Origin: an uncultured Planctomycetaceae bacterium
Lineage (GTDB): Bacteria; Planctomycetota; Planctomycetia; Planctomycetales; Planctomycetaceae
DNA: 8,638 nucleotides
Reading direction: 5' to 3'
NCBI GenBank assembly: GCA_937952455.1
Contig: CALFYU010000305.1
Location: 1-8,638, forward strand
In this document: piece after piece, positions 1 to 7,546 of the stretch
How positions within the stretch are numbered: position 1 is the stretch's first letter
Layout: every line of letters starts with the position of its first letter
Notes under the pieces: model-generated
Databases searched by the model: none
What the model saw: the letters and a program-made list of their open reading frames with translations, nothing else
Told to the model about the DNA's origin: nothing
Position numbers and translations under genes: made by a program

Positions 1-2147
1 TGAAGAACAAGTGGCAGCGGATCATCATCGGCGACCAGCCAGCGTGCCAGTGCGAGTCGCCGTTCGCTTTCGTGTGCCTCGGCGGAGAGTTCATACTGTG
101 CGGCGACGTCTTTCAGCGCTGAGAGGCTGGCCGGTGTGACTGTGGGGCCTTTCTTTTGCGGGCTGCCGCCGAGAAACACGTGAAACGGTCCGCTCTCCTC
201 TGAAAACGTGCCGACCCACCACGACGGAAGCGGTGGAATCGCGGCCTGTTGTTGTCGGACTTTGGCCAGTTCGCGGTCAAGGTGCTTGAGCCGCTTCCGC
301 TCTTCGCGACTCATCGTCGCATCCATCAGGCGTTTGCGTCGGTGTGCCTCGTTGACCGGGCGACGATCGGCCGACGTTGCGACCTCGGTCCACTGCTCAC
401 CGTCGAGCGAAACGCTGATGCGGTATTCACAGACAAACGCTGCCAACGACTGGCTACCGGCGGCGCCGGTACGGTCGCTGGAAAACAGCACCCGGTCGAT
501 GGTCTCCGGCTGGGCGAACTCGATCGTCAACTCCGGACCGGTGGCGATCCAACTGGCGCCGAACTGCCCGTCGATGGTTTGCCGGGGCCCATAGGCATTG
601 AAATCCTCAGCCGTCCGGCTTGCCCCGGTCGCCGTGCCGCCGTTAACCGCTGCGGCGACATTGCGGCTCTCTGCGCCGGCGGTCCAGGCCTCGAATTCAT
701 CGATGCGGTATCCGGTACGGCCCTGCGGATTGGTGTCCACGCCATCGACAGTCAACCGGACGAACTTGGCTTTGACCGGTGCAAAATTCTCTTCGGTACC
801 GGTCCGCTGAACGGCGTCCCGGGTCCATTGGCGTTCGAACTCGGACGCTCGCTGCTCCGCACGGGCGAAAATCTCGTTGTCGAGTTCGCTGCGCTGTTTC
901 TCCAGTTCCCCTTGCCGCTCAATCAGCGGCTGGAGCGCGGAGGCATGCTGCTGTTTCTGCTCGGCAGTGGCGACGACGCGCGAACCGTGGTTGACGCCGG
1001 CGAATGTGGCATACAGACCGTAGTAATCCTCCTGCGTGAACGGGTCGAACTTGTGATGATGACACCGCGCACAATCGACCGTAAGACCCAAAAACGCCTC
1101 GCTCGTTGCGCGAATGATTTCGTCGATGGTGTTGGCGCGGATTTGAGCGGCCTGCGCCGCATCTTGATTGCCCACGTCGTCGTAGGGGCCGCTGACCAGA
1201 AAGGTGTTGGCGATTTCCACAGTGGGGTCACCCGCGCCAATGACATCGCCGGCCAGGTGTTCCAGCACCATTCGGTCAAATGGTTTGTCCTCGTTGAATG
1301 AGCGGATGATGTAGTCGCGAAACGGCCAGGCGTTGTTAATGATCTCGTTGCGCTCGAAACCGCGGCTCTCCCCGAAACGGATGACGTCCAACCAATGCCG
1401 TCCCCATTGTTCGCCGTAATGAGGCGACGCCAGCAGCCGGTCGACCACCCGTTCATAGGCATTGGGTGAGCTGTCATTGAGAAAATCGGCGACCTCCGCA
1501 GGTGTGGGGGGCAATCCGATCAGGTCATACGTTAATCGCCGAATCAATTCCCGACGGTCGGCAGGAGTCGAAGGCTCAAGTTGTTTTTCAGCCAACGCCG
1601 CATAGATGTAGCGGTCGATCGGGTTGTCGTTCCAGGCCGGCGGAATCCCCTCAGTTTGCGGCGGTCGTTTGTTCGACAGCGGCTGCAGCGACCACCAGTC
1701 GTATCCCGCCCGCTTGTCTGTGGAAACGGCAAACTGATCCAACGGCTTGTCGGGGAAAAAGGCGCCGATCTCCACCCACCGTCTAAGGACGGCAATCTCC
1801 TCATCGGAGAGGGGATTCTTCGGCGGCATTTCTTTGTTGGCGATGTAGTCGATCAACAGACTTGCGTCCGGATCGCTCGGTTCGATGACCGCGCCGCTCT
1901 CGCCCCCTTTCAGCGCCGTTTCTTTCGAGCGGAGGTCCAAGCCCCCCTTCTGTTCCGAGCCGTGGCATTCCAGGCAACGCCGGACGAGAATTGGTGCGAC
2001 CTGTTGTTGGAAATACGCGTGCTGCGCATCATCATCGGCGCGGGTTGTCGCCAACGGAAATACGAAAACACAGAGTGCTGCGATAAGTGTCATTGCCACA
2101 GCGTGGAATCGGCGATGTGGCAAGTCACAGGCTGAGAAAACACGCAT
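1..2147 (-). CDS. Secreted PSCyt1/DUF1549/DUF1553 cytochrome-like protein with discoidin-like insertion (C-terminus off the left edge)
   Basis: The frame is open from the ATG at 2147 to base 1: 715 codons with no stop. A hydrophobic segment at residues 19-35 ending in ATTRA-DD looks like a Sec signal peptide. PSCyt1 (about 45-130) has haem-binding CLECH (58-62) and EMPPK, whose Met107 could be the distal haem ligand. DUF1549 (about 172-385) has DLIGLPPTPAEV, ASPHYGEQWGRHWLD and a second CxxCH, CARCHHHKFDP (359-369). A charged helical stretch (about 395-440) precedes a discoidin (F5/8C)-like region (about 455-595) with KFVRLTVDG, YRIDEFEAW and ISVSLDGEQWTEVA. A second charged helix (600-634) follows, then SWWVGTF...GPFHVFLGG and LALARWLVADDDPLPL, the entry to DUF1553, which is cut off. 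The family is secreted and periplasmic or surface-associated in planctomycetes; its reaction is unproven. Met19 (ATG at 2093) is an alternative start giving a more compact signal peptide; neither start has a clear Shine-Dalgarno. The gene lies 107 bases downstream of the phosphatase gene on the same strand, so co-transcription is possible. Confidence 0.92.
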   Translation of the reverse strand, partial: MRVFSACDLPHRRFHAVAMTLIAALCVFVFPLATTRADDDAQHAYFQQQVAPILVRRCLECHGSEQKGGLDLRSKETALKGGESGAVIEPSDPDASLLIDYIANKEMPPKNPLSDEEIAVLRRWVEIGAFFPDKPLDQFAVSTDKRAGYDWWSLQPLSNKRPPQTEGIPPAWNDNPIDRYIYAALAEKQLEPSTPADRRELIRRLTYDLIGLPPTPAEVADFLNDSSPNAYERVVDRLLASPHYGEQWGRHWLDVIRFGESRGFERNEIINNAWPFRDYIIRSFNEDKPFDRMVLEHLAGDVIGAGDPTVEIANTFLVSGPYDDVGNQDAAQAAQIRANTIDEIIRATSEAFLGLTVDCARCHHHKFDPFTQEDYYGLYATFAGVNHGSRVVATAEQKQQHASALQPLIERQGELEKQRSELDNEIFARAEQRASEFERQWTRDAVQRTGTEENFAPVKAKFVRLTVDGVDTNPQGRTGYRIDEFEAWTAGAESRNVAAAVNGGTATGASRTAEDFNAYGPRQTIDGQFGASWIATGPELTIEFAQPETIDRVLFSSDRTGAAGSQSLAAFVCEYRISVSLDGEQWTEVATSADRRPVNEAHRRKRLMDATMSREERKRLKHLDRELAKVRQQQAAIPPLPSWWVGTFSEESGPFHVFLGGSPQKKGPTVTPASLSALKDVAAQYELSAEAHESERRLALARWLVADDDPLPLVL

Positions 2148-2177
2148 GATCTATTATTCGACGCGAGGATCCACAGG

Positions 2178-2239
2178 GCGAGGCATTGATTGTTGTTTAT
2201 ACGATACCGCGCGGCGAGACGTTGCGACAAGTGCCTCGC
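2178..2239. repeat. Inverted repeat in the gap between the two minus-strand genes
   Basis: GCGAGGCA at 2178-2185 is repeated as its exact complement TGCCTCGC at 2232-2239, with 46 bases between. The interval also holds the short palindrome CCGCGCGG (2207-2214). All of it lies in the 107-base spacer between the phosphatase stop and the start of the downstream cytochrome-like gene. The wide spacing and absence of a T-tract argue against an intrinsic terminator. An 8-base match in a spacer this size could occur by chance, so function is doubtful. Confidence 0.2.
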
Positions 2240-2254
2240 TTGGAGACGACCGTA

Positions 2255-4390
2255 TCAGCCAGGTTTCACCGACCGTTTGATGACCAGCGCGGTCAGGTCG
2301 TCCGCCTGCACTTCTCCGGCGACATGTTTCTCGACGTCCCGGTAGAGGCTTTGGATCAGTTCCGACGGCGGCAGCGTGTGGTGGTCGCGAATGAATTGTT
2401 CGAGCGTCTCGATGCCGTATGGTTCATCGGCTGCGTTGGTCGCCTCGAAAAAACCGTCGGTCGTGAGCACCAACGTGTCGCCCGCAGCAAAGGGAATCTG
2501 CCGGGCATCACTGAACGTCAGGCCTCCGGCGATACCCAAGGGCAAATCGTCGGCCTCGCAATTGTGCAGCGTATTCGTCGATGCTTGATAGAATAACAGC
2601 GGGGCATGTCCGGCGGAGAGAAGTTCCACGCGGCAATCTTCGGAATGGACGACGCCGACGACAGCTGTGATAAACCGTCCTTCAGGCATGTCGGCGCAAA
2701 GAAGTTCGTTGAGCCGTTCGATCACGTCACGCAATGCGCAATCGCCGTCGCCGGCGGTGGCCCGCATATAGGCCCGATAGACCGAGACAATCAGCGCCGG
2801 ACCGATCCCATGACCAGCCACGTCGGCCAGCGTGAACAGCGTCTTTCCATTGGGCAAGTTCAGCCAGTCGTAGTAGTCGCCGCCCGTTTTATCCGCTGGG
2901 CGGTTCCATCCGGCGATCTCAAATTCATGCGTCTCGGGGGATTGTTGGGGAAGCAGCCCCAATTGGATCTCGCGGGCGATGTCGAGGTCCCGTTCGAGTT
3001 TTTCCAGCTTGATCACGGACTGCAGCCCTTCGCGCATATTGTCGTGCGCTTCGGCGAGGCGGCGAATCTCCTGGACGTCGGAGACGATGGGGGTTTGCGG
3101 TTCGAGGTCACCCCGGCTGATGCGTTCGCTTTGCTCAACCAGCGATTCAATCGGGGTGCTGAACCGCCGCGACAGCGTCACCGCACGGACGATGCCGATC
3201 AGCAGGACCCCCAATACGAGTCCCAGCAACAGCAACTGTTGGCGGCGAATATCGCCCGTGAAGTCCCGTTCGGGGACAATCACCCCGATCCAGAACCGAT
3301 TGGGGCCTTGTTGGAACAAACGAAATCCTGCCCACCAATTTTCTCCGTCGACCGAAAACGGCAGCGGGGTGAGCGGCTGCCCGCCCGACATCCACGCCTG
3401 CGTCGCCGCCGTCAAGGCGGGGACTTTGAGGCTCTCGGACGGTGGAAGCTGCGCCGCCGTGTCGGCCACGGCGGCATCGGGGGGCAGGAAAGTGAGCGTT
3501 TGGCGAATGGCATCGGCGGTTTGGAATCGTTCGTCTCTCGGCAGTCCGACCACGTTAAAAGCGCCCGTGTCGTTGTCTTCGACCATCACGAAGGCCTTGC
3601 CATGTTTGCTGACTTCGAGGTTCGTCGTGAAGCGGGAGATGTCCATCAGCAAGAGGTCATAGGCGACGACGGTCGTGTGCGGTGATCCGTCGGGGTTGTC
3701 CCAATGTGTCGACGCCGTAATGCCAGGGTCCTTGGTGACGAAAAAAATCACTGGTTTGGTCCAATAGACCGGGTCGGCGGCAGTCGTCTCCAGCGCGCGT
3801 GCGTACCAGATCCGCTTGCGGGGATCGTAGTCCAACTCGCTGAATCCTTCGTCGACCTCGCCGGTCTTCGAGTTCCAGGCGCGGTCGAACACCCGATTGC
3901 CCCAAATGTCGGCTTGAACGATGCGATTCGTCCAGATGTCGGGATGGAGCGGGTCGCGGAGCAGCAAATATTCTGCGCCGTCCGAATTGGCGACCATCAT
4001 AGAAGACACCTGCGGATGCTGTTCCAAAATCGGCACGAATAGGTTGTTCATCGCCTCATAATCCGTGGCGTCCAAAATGCCCCGCGCCGCCCATTTCTGC
4101 CCGATGAGCACATTCTTGCGCAGCGCGCCGAAGAAGACCTGCAGTTGGCCTTCGGTCTGCAGCGACGTACGTTCGATCAATGAAGTGGAGAGCTTCTCGA
4201 CCGTCTGTGCGCCGGTGATCCAGGTCGCGATCAGAATCACGGCACCCGTGAATGCAAGCAGCACAACGAGATCGGTCATCAAACGCCGTCGAATTGTCGT
4301 TGGCTGACTGCTGCGAATGGTGCCGGCTCCGTGTGTTGGGGGGCGCTCAACGGAAATCGGAGCGAAGTCTGAGAAAGTGGGAAGCGGCAT
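2255..4390 (-). CDS. Membrane sensor serine phosphatase: Cache-like sensor, HAMP, SpoIIE/RsbU-type PP2C
   Basis: The product is 711 residues from the ATG at 4390. Order: a short cytoplasmic N-terminus; TM1 (about 39-61); an extracytoplasmic region of about 320 residues resembling double Cache, with YDPRKRIWYARA at 188-199; TM2 (about 384-404); HAMP (about 402-456) with TPIESLVEQSERISRGDL; a helical linker with the classic ERDLDIAREIQLGLLP; and a PP2C domain (about 485-708). PP2C metal-site and core motifs are intact: GGDYYD (503-508), ADVAGHGIGPAL (522-533), SAGHAPLL (592-599), TDGF (644-647) and ADDLTALVI (696-704). The domain should therefore be active and hydrolyse phosphoserine or phosphothreonine on a protein, typically an anti-sigma-factor antagonist, in response to a signal outside the membrane. 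No kinase or antagonist gene is adjacent. An in-frame TTG at 4417 would add nine residues (MPGVLPSLI); ATG is preferred, although no strong Shine-Dalgarno supports either. ATG at 4279 (just before TM1) is a less likely start. The family is secure; ligand and target are unknown. Confidence 0.95.
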   Translation of the reverse strand: MPLPTFSDFAPISVERPPTHGAGTIRSSQPTTIRRRLMTDLVVLLAFTGAVILIATWITGAQTVEKLSTSLIERTSLQTEGQLQVFFGALRKNVLIGQKWAARGILDATDYEAMNNLFVPILEQHPQVSSMMVANSDGAEYLLLRDPLHPDIWTNRIVQADIWGNRVFDRAWNSKTGEVDEGFSELDYDPRKRIWYARALETTAADPVYWTKPVIFFVTKDPGITASTHWDNPDGSPHTTVVAYDLLLMDISRFTTNLEVSKHGKAFVMVEDNDTGAFNVVGLPRDERFQTADAIRQTLTFLPPDAAVADTAAQLPPSESLKVPALTAATQAWMSGGQPLTPLPFSVDGENWWAGFRLFQQGPNRFWIGVIVPERDFTGDIRRQQLLLLGLVLGVLLIGIVRAVTLSRRFSTPIESLVEQSERISRGDLEPQTPIVSDVQEIRRLAEAHDNMREGLQSVIKLEKLERDLDIAREIQLGLLPQQSPETHEFEIAGWNRPADKTGGDYYDWLNLPNGKTLFTLADVAGHGIGPALIVSVYRAYMRATAGDGDCALRDVIERLNELLCADMPEGRFITAVVGVVHSEDCRVELLSAGHAPLLFYQASTNTLHNCEADDLPLGIAGGLTFSDARQIPFAAGDTLVLTTDGFFEATNAADEPYGIETLEQFIRDHHTLPPSELIQSLYRDVEKHVAGEVQADDLTALVIKRSVKPG

Positions 4391-4556
4391 TATTAATGAA
4401 GGCAACACCCCCGGCAAGCGCGCGACCGAATGTCATCCCTCCCACGGAATTACAAACGCCATTTTCTAAACACCGTTGAATAAATGCCCGTCGGAGGTTA
4501 GATTGGCAGAAACAGCGTTGAAACCCAGTTCCTGACCGGCAACGAAAGTTCGCGCG
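4391..4556. promoter_or_regulatory. Divergent intergenic region carrying promoters for both transcription units
   Basis: This 166-base non-coding spacer separates the outward-facing phosphatase and cytochrome-like genes and is more AT-rich in its middle (about 4440-4505) than the flanking genes. Start sites for both directions should lie here. I see a candidate promoter only for the plus strand and no clear operator palindrome. The in-frame stop TGA at 4533-4535 rules out a longer version of the plus-strand gene. Confidence 0.55.
4476..4504 (+). promoter_or_regulatory. Candidate sigma-70-type promoter for the plus-strand operon
   Basis: TTGAAT (4476-4481) and TAGATT (4499-4504) are separated by 17 bases and each match four of six positions of the -35 and -10 consensus. 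Transcription would begin near 4511, leaving a leader of about 46 bases before the ATG at 4557. The call rests on spacing and partial consensus alone, and planctomycete promoters are poorly characterised. Confidence 0.3.
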
Positions 4557-7538
4557 ATGGCAACTCGCATTTTTTCCTGCGCTACGTGGACCTGGCTGTT
4601 GTTTGCACTGTACGCCACCGGACTGCCGGCCGCCGAACCGACGCCCGATTTTGAGCGCGAAATCGCTCCGCTATTGATCAAACGCTGCGTCGAGTGCCAC
4701 CAGGGAAGCGAACCGTCCGGCAACCTGCTGCTGACAACGGCCGAAGGTGTTCGGAAGGGCGGTGACAGCGGAGCGGTGATCGACGCCGATGCGCCCGACG
4801 ACAGTTTTCTGCTGTTGCGCATCGAAGACGGCGAGATGCCGCCGGAGAAGAAGGGGCTGCCGCAGAAATTGCCGGCTGCGGAGATCGCATTGTTGAAACG
4901 CTGGGTGGCCGCCAAGGCCCCTTGGCCGAAAGGGCGGACGCTCGATCTATTCGAACGCACGAACGATGTCCGGGCCGGACGGGACTGGTGGTCGCTGCAG
5001 CCGATCCGCCGTCCCGACGTGCCCAAGCTACACAACCAACCGCAGCCGCCACACCCGGTCGACGCGTTCATCAGAGCGCGGTTGGCACAGGCGGAGATGG
5101 TTCCGGCGCCGCCTACCGACAAACGGACGTTATTGCGGCGGCTGTATTACGATCTGATCGGACTGCCGCCGACGGCGAAGCAAATCGCGGAGTTTGAAGC
5201 CGACGATTCGCCCGCGGCGTGGGAGCGCGTCGTGGATGAATTACTCGCCTCGCCGCAATACGGCGAGCGCTGGGCGCGATACTGGCTCGACCTGGCCCGC
5301 TATGCCGACACCTGCGGCTACGAACGCGACCAGGAAAAACCGTTTGCTTGGAAATACCGCGACTGGGTCGTCGACGCGCTCAACTCCGACATGCCGTATG
5401 ACCGTTTTGTCCTGGAGCAGTTGGCGGGAGACGAATTGCCCGATCGCGACGAAGATTCGGTGATTGCCACCGGGTTTTTGAGGTTGGGCACCTGGAACGA
5501 TGAACCGAACGAACCGCTGGATTACCAATACGACCGGCTGGAAGACATGGTGCACACGACGTCGTCGGCATTCCTGGGGATGACGGTCAAATGTGCGCGT
5601 TGCCATTCCCACAAGTTCGATCCGATCACGCAAGAAGACTATTACCGAATGGCCGCGGCGTTTTGGGCGGGACCGATCGCGGCGCGGGACCGCAAATTAT
5701 TGGGCGGACCAAACGCGGAGGAACTGGGATATTCGGACGTGTTCGGCTGGACCGATTTGGGGCCGGCGCCCGGGCCGCTGCACGTCCTCAAGAACGGCGA
5801 ACGGGAACATCCGCTGGAAGAGGTGATCCCCGCGTCGCTGTCGATGGTTTCGTCCTTGGAACGCAAATTTGAACCACCACCCGAAGGGGCGGCGACGACC
5901 GGACGACGTCTACAGTTGGCACAGTGGATCACGCATCCCGACCATCCGCTGACGGCCCGCGTGCTCGTCAATCGGTTATGGCTGCATCATTTCGGCGAGG
6001 CGATCGTCCGTTCGCCTAACAACTTTGGATTTCTCGCCGATCCTCCCACGCATCCGGAATTGCTGGACTGGCTGGCGGCCGAGTTTCAAAGCGGCGGTTG
6101 GACGATCAAACGCATGCACCGCTTGATTCTCACCTCAGAAACCTGGAAGCAATCGTCGCTGCATCCGCAATTCGCGGAATACAACGAGCGCGACAGCGGC
6201 AACCGTCTCTGGTGGCGGGCTGAACGTCAGCGGCTGGATGCCGAGGCGCTGCGTGATTCGATGTTGGCGACGACCGGTGAGCTGGATCTGCGAATGGGCG
6301 GTCCCGGGTTCCACCCGACGATCAGCAGTGAAGCGCTGGAAGGACTGTCGATGAAATCGGCCGCCTGGCAGGCATCGCCGCCGGACGAGCAATTGCGGCG
6401 GAGTTTGTATGTCTATTCCAAACGGGGCCTGCTGCCGCCGATGATGACCACGTTTGATTTCTGTGACGTGACGCAAACCTGCGGGCAGCGGGACGTGACG
6501 ACTGTGCCGACGCAGGCGTTGGCACTATTGAACAATCAATTCGTGCACGATCGTAGTGAGGCATTGGCAAGTGCCGTCGAATCCGAGGTTTCCGAGCGAG
6601 CATTGCAAATCCGGACGATTTGGGAAAAGGTATTGGGCCGCGAGCCGACGGCAGGTGAAACGGACCTAGCACTCAAGCACCTCGCGGAACAAACCCGGCG
6701 GTTCGAGAAACGGCGCCGCGAGAAGTCGGAACAGACGCCGCAGCAAGCGATCGCCGATACGAATGCCCTGCGCGAGTCCTTGGTTATGCATCTACGCGCG
6801 AGCGAGGGCGTGACCATCGATGCGGAGGGAAAAGTCGCGCGTTGGGAAGACCAATCCGGCGAAGGCCATCACGCTGTACAGTCCGAGTCGCAAAGACAGC
6901 CCCGTCTTGAGAGTGACCAGTTCGGCGGCCGATCGGCGCTGATGTTCGACGGGCAGGGGCAGTTTCTGAATTTGCACGGTGCACTTCTAGACGCCCAGGA
7001 ATGCACGATCATCGCCGTTGCCAGCGACCGGGGAGAGTCGGGGCACCGCGAGATTCTCTCGAATTGGAACGGCGCCGCCGGCAATTCCGTGACGTCGTTG
7101 TTTCTAGGACTCACGGGGAAAGACAGCGTGCGATTCAGCGATGCCTTTACGATCGCGGATGGCATCGCCGATCACAGCCGGCTGTTCTTGTTAACGGCCG
7201 TGAATTCCGCGGACCGGGCCGTGGTCTACCTCAACGGCGGTGAATTGGCCGCCCGAGAAGGTCCGCTTCCGGAGCGAAACCTTTCAACCGCTTGGGTGAT
7301 CGGCCAACAAGGGAATATCAATGGAGAGTTTTGGAACGGCGGGATCGCCGAAATCCGCGTCTATGCCCGGGGCTTGTCCGACGCAGAGCGGCAGTCCGTC
7401 GAACGCGAGATCTTAGAGCACTACGCAATTCCCGCCAATGTGCCGCCGGCGCGAAAACCGCTGACACCCGCAACGCTGGCGCTGGCGTCGCTGGCGCACG
7501 TGCTGCTCAACTCCAACGAATTCATATACGTCGATTGA
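4557..7538 (+). CDS. Secreted PSCyt1/DUF1549/DUF1553 cytochrome-like protein with LamG-like domain inserted near the C-terminus
   Basis: This is a complete 993-residue protein. A Sec signal peptide spans about 1-26 (WTWLLFALYATGLPAA). PSCyt1 (about 30-125) has CVECH (44-48) and EMPPE, with Met94 as candidate distal haem ligand. DUF1549 (about 165-372) has DLIGLPPTAKQ, ASPQYGERWARYWLDLARYA and CARCHSHKFDP (346-356). The linker to DUF1553 is short (about 373-447) and keeps GPLHVLKNGEREHP. DUF1553 starts near 450 and shows LTARVLVNRLWLHHFG, NNFGFLADPPTHPELLDWLA, RRSLYVYSKRGLLPP, TTVPTQALALLNNQFV and GREPTAGE. A charged helix (712-740) leads into a LamG-like jelly roll (about 742-958: VARWEDQSGEGHHAV, FGGRSALMFDGQGQFL, GGIAEIRVYARGLSDAER). 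The usual DUF1553 ending, ASLAHVLLNSNEFIYVD, follows at 977-993, so the LamG module is inserted rather than appended. The start is fixed by an upstream in-frame stop; no strong Shine-Dalgarno is seen. It probably forms an operon with the DUF1501 gene 8 bases downstream. The family's biochemical activity is unknown; LamG suggests carbohydrate or surface binding. Confidence 0.96.
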   Translation: MATRIFSCATWTWLLFALYATGLPAAEPTPDFEREIAPLLIKRCVECHQGSEPSGNLLLTTAEGVRKGGDSGAVIDADAPDDSFLLLRIEDGEMPPEKKGLPQKLPAAEIALLKRWVAAKAPWPKGRTLDLFERTNDVRAGRDWWSLQPIRRPDVPKLHNQPQPPHPVDAFIRARLAQAEMVPAPPTDKRTLLRRLYYDLIGLPPTAKQIAEFEADDSPAAWERVVDELLASPQYGERWARYWLDLARYADTCGYERDQEKPFAWKYRDWVVDALNSDMPYDRFVLEQLAGDELPDRDEDSVIATGFLRLGTWNDEPNEPLDYQYDRLEDMVHTTSSAFLGMTVKCARCHSHKFDPITQEDYYRMAAAFWAGPIAARDRKLLGGPNAEELGYSDVFGWTDLGPAPGPLHVLKNGEREHPLEEVIPASLSMVSSLERKFEPPPEGAATTGRRLQLAQWITHPDHPLTARVLVNRLWLHHFGEAIVRSPNNFGFLADPPTHPELLDWLAAEFQSGGWTIKRMHRLILTSETWKQSSLHPQFAEYNERDSGNRLWWRAERQRLDAEALRDSMLATTGELDLRMGGPGFHPTISSEALEGLSMKSAAWQASPPDEQLRRSLYVYSKRGLLPPMMTTFDFCDVTQTCGQRDVTTVPTQALALLNNQFVHDRSEALASAVESEVSERALQIRTIWEKVLGREPTAGETDLALKHLAEQTRRFEKRRREKSEQTPQQAIADTNALRESLVMHLRASEGVTIDAEGKVARWEDQSGEGHHAVQSESQRQPRLESDQFGGRSALMFDGQGQFLNLHGALLDAQECTIIAVASDRGESGHREILSNWNGAAGNSVTSLFLGLTGKDSVRFSDAFTIADGIADHSRLFLLTAVNSADRAVVYLNGGELAAREGPLPERNLSTAWVIGQQGNINGEFWNGGIAEIRVYARGLSDAERQSVEREILEHYAIPANVPPARKPLTPATLALASLAHVLLNSNEFIYVD

Positions 7539-7540
7539 GG
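7537..7540 (+). promoter_or_regulatory. Shine-Dalgarno of the DUF1501 gene, overlapping the upstream stop codon
   Basis: GAGG lies six bases before the ATG at 7547 and shares bases with the TGA stop (7536-7538) of the preceding gene. This fixes the start and implies that the two genes are translated from one message, perhaps coupled. It is the clearest ribosome binding site in the window. Confidence 0.6.
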
Positions 7541-7546
7541 CCGATC

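Noticed and set aside
249..1301. 350-codon open frame on the plus strand
   Set aside because: It lies antisense to the minus-strand cytochrome-like gene, whose motifs run without break through the same bases. Its translation shows no recognisable domain; such frames are expected opposite GC-rich coding DNA.
2178..2239. Intrinsic terminator after the phosphatase gene
   Set aside because: The 8-base inverted repeat has a 46-base loop and no T-run on the minus strand, so it does not fit a rho-independent terminator.
2606..3685. 359-codon open frame on the plus strand
   Set aside because: It is antisense to the phosphatase gene across its Cache, HAMP and PP2C regions and has no family motif or plausible ribosome binding site.
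4390..4417. TTG start at 4417 for the phosphatase
   Set aside because: An ATG nine codons downstream gives the same domain content, and no ribosome binding site specifically favours the TTG.
4466..5122. 218-codon open frame on the minus strand reaching into the divergent spacer
   Set aside because: It is antisense to the signal peptide, PSCyt1 and early DUF1549 of the plus-strand gene; the low-complexity Ser/Arg/Gly-rich translation is typical of a shadow frame.
7470..7500. Local repeat of GCTGGCG units
   Set aside because: It encodes the conserved ATLALASLA segment of the DUF1553 ending; the repeat reflects Ala/Leu codons rather than a separate element.
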